Source of the DNA: Panaeolus papilionaceus
Lineage: Eukaryota; Basidiomycota; Agaricomycetes; Agaricales
DNA: 64,000 nucleotides
Assembly (NCBI GenBank): GCA_015501605.1
Contig: JADNRZ010000014.1
Coordinates: forward strand, 558,001-622,000
Direction: 5' to 3'
Below the pieces are notes generated by a model. That model did no database searches, was not told the origin of the DNA, and saw only the letters and a program-made list of their open reading frames with translations. The number at the start of each line of letters is the position of its first letter. The first letter of the stretch is position 1. Shown here piece by piece: positions 59,472 through 64,000 of this stretch. A program made the translations under genes and the position numbers.

Positions 59472-61016
59472 ATGACAGGCGATCCCGTGTTTCCGCCGGA
59501 AATATTTGGTGAAATCATCGATATTGTCGCCATTCAACCTCCAGCGATGACTTTGACCGATAACCAAATCGCGACTTTGCAAGTTTGCATTCTGGTTTGC
59601 AAATTATTTCAGACACTATCCGAACCCCATCTTTATCGATATGTCTCGTTTGGTCTACAAGAAAGCGGACGAAAACAGCTAAATCGTCTTGCCGATCTCC
59701 TCGAGACCCGGCCAATCGTCATGGAATACATACGGCATATAAACTTCAACCTCAAAGATTTCAGGCCAACTCCGGACAACGAAACCATCACAGACTTTGA
59801 GAGGATAGACCTCATTGTTTCGCTTCCTAACGTGGAGTCGATCAACATTAACTATTCGAGAGTTTCTTATGTTCAACCCGAAACACTGAACCCACAAAAT
59901 CCGGTTGGATCTCTCTGCCATCGCATTATCGAAGGTCACGTATTACGTGGTACCTTGCGCTCGCTGATAGCGAAGAAGTTGGAAGACATACCTTTTACAC
60001 TCATGGCTACACGAACGATGTTACACACTTTGTCGCTGGACCGGTGCGACCTTGCCTCTTTGAGTCAAGCGATGCCATCTGTCAAACACCTCACTTTGAG
60101 AAAGATAGGTATCCCAGTCTCGACTTTGTCCCTATTTCCGAACATCGATGAGCTGCATATCATACGTCTGGACATCGAAAAATGCGTCGACACAAGTAGA
60201 TTCCCCAACCCCTCATTCAAAATAAGAACCCTTATTTTGGAATGTTGCTCGCGGCGTGGAGGTGTCGAGGCGGTCAATAACTCGATCTCATCACTTTGGA
60301 TCTATTTTCAGAGTAAAGCTCATGAGCAAGGCGTCCAGCCGTTCGAACATCTCCACACCTTGGGAATGTCGTTCTATGAGGATCCCGCTTACTTTATCAC
60401 AAAGCAACTGATCAAAGAGGCCCCAAACCTTCAAAATATGTTCCTCGGTATGTTTGACTCCGCACGAAGCTTATCTACAGTTTTAGTGTATTAACAATAC
60501 CCTTTAGCGTTCCCCTCCTACAGGCTAGATATACTGGATCTAGTCCGCAAGTCGATCTATCGTGTCGAATCGCTTCAGTATACATATATCTCACCAGACG
60601 ACGTGCATATTCCAGACGTCGGTTTCATGTCGCAAGCTGCTTTTATGCGACATTGCATGTCGTATCGTCCATCATTCTCAGCCAATAACGAACTCGTCAC
60701 GCACCCCGCATTTATTGCACCACTAATACATCCGGAGACCCAGAGATTTAGCCTGCGTAACTTAGCGCATACGACTTTGAAAGCTTGGGCAGAATGGGTC
60801 ACATTGCTCAAGGACATCTACCCAAATGCCACTGGTCTTGAAGCTACACATGTACTGATGATTGATCAGAGACCCATATCCGACGAGGGCGAAGGGTTTG
60901 ACGAGGTAGCAGAAAAGATCGCGAAAAAGGCGGGCAGGTTATGGGGCCTCCACTTTTGCGGATTCAACGACCACCATGCTGTCCATCCAATGAAGCTGGT
61001 CTTTTTTGCGAGTTAA
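59472..61016 (+). CDS. F-box-like protein, type 1, tandem copy A
   Basis: Two exons (59472-60447 and 60508-61016) give 494 aa. The ATG at 59472 reads MTGDPVFPPEIFGEIIDIVA, the F-box, continuing TLQVCILVCKLFQTLSEPHL. Next is LADLLETRPIVMEYIRHINF and leucine-rich segments (MPSVKHLTLRKIGIPVSTLS, FPNIDELHIIRLDIE). The C-terminal exon ends AKKAGRLWGLHFCGFNDHH and MKLVFFAS. It is nearly identical to copy B at 61.5 kb over the first 220 residues and diverges after about residue 225. Expected to be an SCF adaptor; the substrate is unknown. Frame and splice sites are intact. Confidence 0.85.
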
Positions 61017-61512
61017 TACAGGAAGGTGTTATAAATGTTTAGATACCTACAATTACAAATAAGGGGTTGGATTGAGCTCATAGTGTTGATGTCGCTGGAA
61101 TACAGAAGCTTTGAGCGTAATAGTCATAAGAAATCAGACCCATCAGCGTGCCTAGTCAATATAACTACTTGCCGCGACCTCAGGCTGCAAACGTTCAAGT
61201 AAACCAATTTGGTTCACTAACGAGCCACAAACCTCGACTTTGTACATGCTATCTACGGAGATTAGCACACCACACAGTCAGTGTACCTCGTCAACGGAAC
61301 AGCTGCCGCAAACGAAATGAGCGAAATATTTGGACATTCTCCAAATGGTGGTGTATCCCACGTTTCGACGGCGTGAAATGTATTCAAGCGCAGGATCGGA
61401 ACAGACCCCATTTTACTTCCTATTAGCCACCAACTTCAATACTCCGCTGAGGCTTGTGCTTTTTGCATAATCTATCTGACAATTCCCGTTATTCCAAGTG
61501 ATTTATCACACA
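61017..61512. other. Intergenic between tandem F-box copies
   Basis: Holds a second copy of the block seen upstream of copy A (about 61,226-61,290) and the GGTGTATCCCACGTTT word shared with about 59,288. No gene. Confidence 0.6.
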
Positions 61513-63059
61513 ATGCAGCAAACCATGACAGACGATCGTCCCGTGTTTCCGCCGGAAATATTTGGTGAAATCATCGACATCCTCGCCATCCAAACTCCAG
61601 CGATGGCCTTGACCGATATCCAGATCGCAACTTTGCAAGTTTGCATTTTGGTCTGTAAATTATTTCAGACACTGTCCGAACCCCATCTTTATCGATATGT
61701 CTCGTTTGGTCTACAAGAAAGCGGACGAAAACAGCTAAATCGTCTTGCCGATCTCCTCGAGACCCGGCCAATCGTCATGGAATACATACGGCATATAAAC
61801 TTCAACCTCAAAGATTTCAGGCCGACTCCGGACAACGAAACCACCACAGACTTTGAGAGGATAGACCTCATTGTTTCGCTTCCTAACGTGGAGTCGGTCA
61901 ACATTAACTATTCGAGAGTTACTTATCTTCAACCCGAAACACTGAACCCACAAAATCCGGTTGGATCTCTCTGCCATCGCATTATCGAAGGTCACGTATT
62001 ACGTGGTACCTTGCGCTCGCTGATAGCGAAGAAGTTGGGAGACATACCTTTTACACTCATGGCTACACGAACGATGCTACACACTTTGTCGCTGGACCGG
62101 TGCGACCTCACCGCCTTGAGTCAAGCAATGCCCTCCGTCAAACACCTCACTTTAAGAAAAATTTATCTTCTGGACTCCACTTTCTCTTATTTTCCAAACC
62201 TCGAGGAACTGCATCTAATGCATCCGGATATCTGTCAATGCGATGACCCAAGTCGATTCTCTGCCCCTTCATTCAAAATAACAACCCTTGTTTTGGAACG
62301 TTGCAACGGTTATGGAGGTACCGATATCAATGACTCCATCACGTCACTTCGATCGTACTTCCAAAGTAAAGCTCATGAACAAGGTGTCCAACCATTCGAG
62401 AAACTGCACACCTTTGGGATATCGCTCCCCGATTATTCCACTAGCCCCATCAAAAGGCTACTAAAAGATGCGCCAAACCTTCAAAATATCATTTTGTGTA
62501 TGTCTGCCTATTCCAAGAACTTGTGTACCATTTTAGTGTATTAATCAAGCGCTACCCTTTAGCATCCATTCCCGGGGGCAGGGGATTCATACAGGAACTG
62601 ATCCGGAAGTTCAACCACACCCTCGAGTCGTTCCAATATGTCTCGGAAGCCGACGTACATATGCCAGACTTTGGTGTCATGTCGCAAACGGCTCTCATGC
62701 AACATTATATGTCACAAAGTCCATCCTTTTCAATTGATACAGCAAACGTCAAGCACCCAGCTTGGGTTCAAGCACTAACATTTGACGAGGATCGGATATT
62801 CGACACTTACTGCAGATTCGTGGGGTCTTGGGAGAAATGGTTGGCCCTCCTGAAGGACATCTACCCAAACATTGCTGGTGTTACAACTACAGAAATACTT
62901 ATGATTGACCCGGAGCCCTTAGTCGACAAGGACCGCCAGATCGGCGAGGTGGCCGAAAGGATTGCAACAATGGGGGGCAGGTTGTGGAGTTTGCACATTA
63001 GCGGGATCAATGACCGCCGTGTTATCCATCCAATGAAGGTTATTTTTATCGCAGAATAA
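61513..63059 (+). CDS. F-box-like protein, type 1, tandem copy B
   Basis: Two exons (61513-62497 and 62563-63059) give 493 aa, with the intron at the equivalent position and phase to copy A. It starts MQQTMTDDRPVFPPEIFGEI; the next in-frame ATG at 61525 aligns with the copy A start and is an equal candidate. The F-box and central part are almost identical to copy A, while the second half (YFPNLEELHLMHPDICQCDD, then CNGYGGTDINDSITSLRSYF) differs more. It ends RLWSLHISGINDRRVIHPMK. The pattern, a conserved F-box and a fast-changing recognition half, fits birth-and-death evolution of substrate adaptors. Confidence 0.85.
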
Positions 63060-63202
63060 TACTTGAAGATGGCTCGTACTTGGTCCATGATATGGGATAA
63101 TTGGTATTACCTAGACACACCAATGTGCCTAGTCAGTAGAACTACCTCAACCAGCGAACTTGAATTGAAAAAAAGAAAAAGAAAGAAAAACGAATCGGCC
63201 CA

Positions 63203-64000
63203 CTAATTTAAATAGTTCGAGTGCATAGCGACCGCTGCGTCCATTCGCGCTAAATCAAATCCCGATCCCCAGAAGTCCTTTCTTCCCCTCAGAGCAACTC
63301 CAGGGTCCCGTTGAGCTGTTGCATAACTATCTGGGCGCACATCAGAAAAGGAGCGGACGCAGGGTAGTACTGATACAATCAAGGCTCGAAGCTCAGCTGA
63401 TATCTCCATGAGCGGCGAAAGAGGGATCAGCGCAATCGAATGAAGATTCCAGCTTCGAAGTACTTCAGTCACTTCTGGAGGATCACGAGAGAACTTGATA
63501 GGGTTCGGGATTAGCATGAGTAAGTAAAAATAGGCGGCGAGCGCTCAGAGGATTTGCGTACGGGTGCAGCGATATCTGGCTTACCATCACTCGGGTCTGA
63601 TGAGATGCCAAACCTGATATTAAAAACGAGCTCCTCTAAGGTCGGACACGTTACGGCGACAAGTTTGAGAAGTGTTGGACTGAGACGGTTTGTCGCGATT
63701 GCCAACCGCTTAAGCCTGAGAATGGAGCCAAGGCCTGAAAATACCCGTTTGAGCTGGGTGTTTGTCCACATATGAGTAAGAAGTTGAAGCGAGGTTAAGG
63801 TGTGCTGATACTGCTGGATATACGTCTTGCTGATCCAACTAAGTCCGATACGCTTGGTGAGCATTCCTAGGGTCGGGGTGTTGAGGTTGGGAAAATCGAC
63901 TAGAACCAGATCTGCAAAGTTGGTTTCGGGACCGTAGGCGGATGTATGCAAAAGCATGAACGGTTGTGGCCTCACGAAGAACGTCAAGTTACGGAGTTGG
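63203..64000 (-). CDS. F-box/LRR type 2 protein, C-terminal part (runs off window)
   Basis: The minus strand reads LDFFV-RPQPFMLLHTSAYG-like sequence from the right edge, then leucine-rich segments (LVLVDFPNLNTPTLGML, HTLTSLQLLTHMWTNTQLK, LKRLAIATNRLSPTLLKLV, CPTLEELVFNIRFGI). An intron (gtaagc at about 63,585 to cctccag at about 63,482) leads to EVTEVLRSWNLHSIALIPLS and the family end signature DPGVALRGRKDFWGSGFD, stop at 63203-63205. It is the best-preserved member of the type 2 family in this window; the F-box itself would lie beyond 64,000. Used here as reference for the decayed copies at 19-22 kb. Confidence 0.7.

Noticed and set aside
59472..63059. F-box tandem pair as transposon cargo
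   Set aside because: It lies outside the right target duplication (57285-57294), with the rest of the host membrane gene in between.

Overview
The window is nuclear DNA of a filamentous basidiomycete, most likely an Agaricomycete. Genes are broken by many short GT-AG introns of about 40-130 bp. The housekeeping proteins are fungal, and the accessory content (F-box/LRR families, DUF6533-like membrane proteins, a KDZ transposon carrying a TET/JBP-type dioxygenase) is typical of mushroom-forming fungi. I could not identify the species from sequence alone.

Left part (1-19.3 kb) is conserved, compact and mostly housekeeping. It holds the end of an F-box gene (-), a zinc polyol/alcohol dehydrogenase (-), the ribosome quality-control E3 ligase listerin LTN1 (-), the tRNA cytosine-5 methyltransferase NCL1/TRM4 (-), an aldehyde dehydrogenase (-) that shares a 160-bp divergent promoter with proteasome subunit beta2 (PUP1, +), an EF-hand-like acidic protein (+) and a GNAT acetyltransferase (+).

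Middle-left (19.3-27.9 kb) is a family-expansion zone. Two decayed F-box/LRR genes (-) are followed by an intact multi-pass membrane protein gene (22,736-23,989), a gene-poor stretch holding an 843-bp hAT-like MITE with a perfect 8-bp target duplication, and then the first exons of a second copy of the membrane gene.

That second copy is cut inside a Asp-Tyr-Arg-Leu coding stretch by a 29.3-kb insertion (about 27,941-57,284). The insertion is flanked by a perfect 10-bp direct repeat, GATTACAGGC, and reading resumes in frame on the far side. It is a very large KDZ (Kyakuja-Dileera-Zisupton) DNA transposon. In order it carries: a KDZ transposase fused to a complete Ulp1-type cysteine protease domain (29,101-34,312, 11 exons, 1,526 aa); two related small proteins sharing a W-x-V-Y-x-D-R-W-x-GPYG motif; a small basic protein; a small acidic/Ser-Thr-rich protein (-); a TET/JBP-like Fe(II)/2-oxoglutarate dioxygenase fused to about 600 residues of unknown domain (-); a large HMG-like protein with a long Gly/Asn/Gln-rich prion-like tail (+); an 883-residue orphan (-); and a 299-residue orphan (-). 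Both ends have GC-rich subterminal repeats and a shared CCTAAGG motif.

Right part (57.3-64 kb) contains the rest of the interrupted membrane gene, hit a second time by a 544-bp TA-flanked MITE; two tandemly duplicated intact F-box genes; and the end of another F-box/LRR gene (-) running off the window.

The element's genes plausibly cooperate in transposition (transposase plus SUMO/Ub-like protease) and in keeping the element or its targets free of cytosine methylation (TET/JBP plus DNA-binding HMG-like protein). That functional reading is inference; the insertion, domains and splice phases are read from the sequence.
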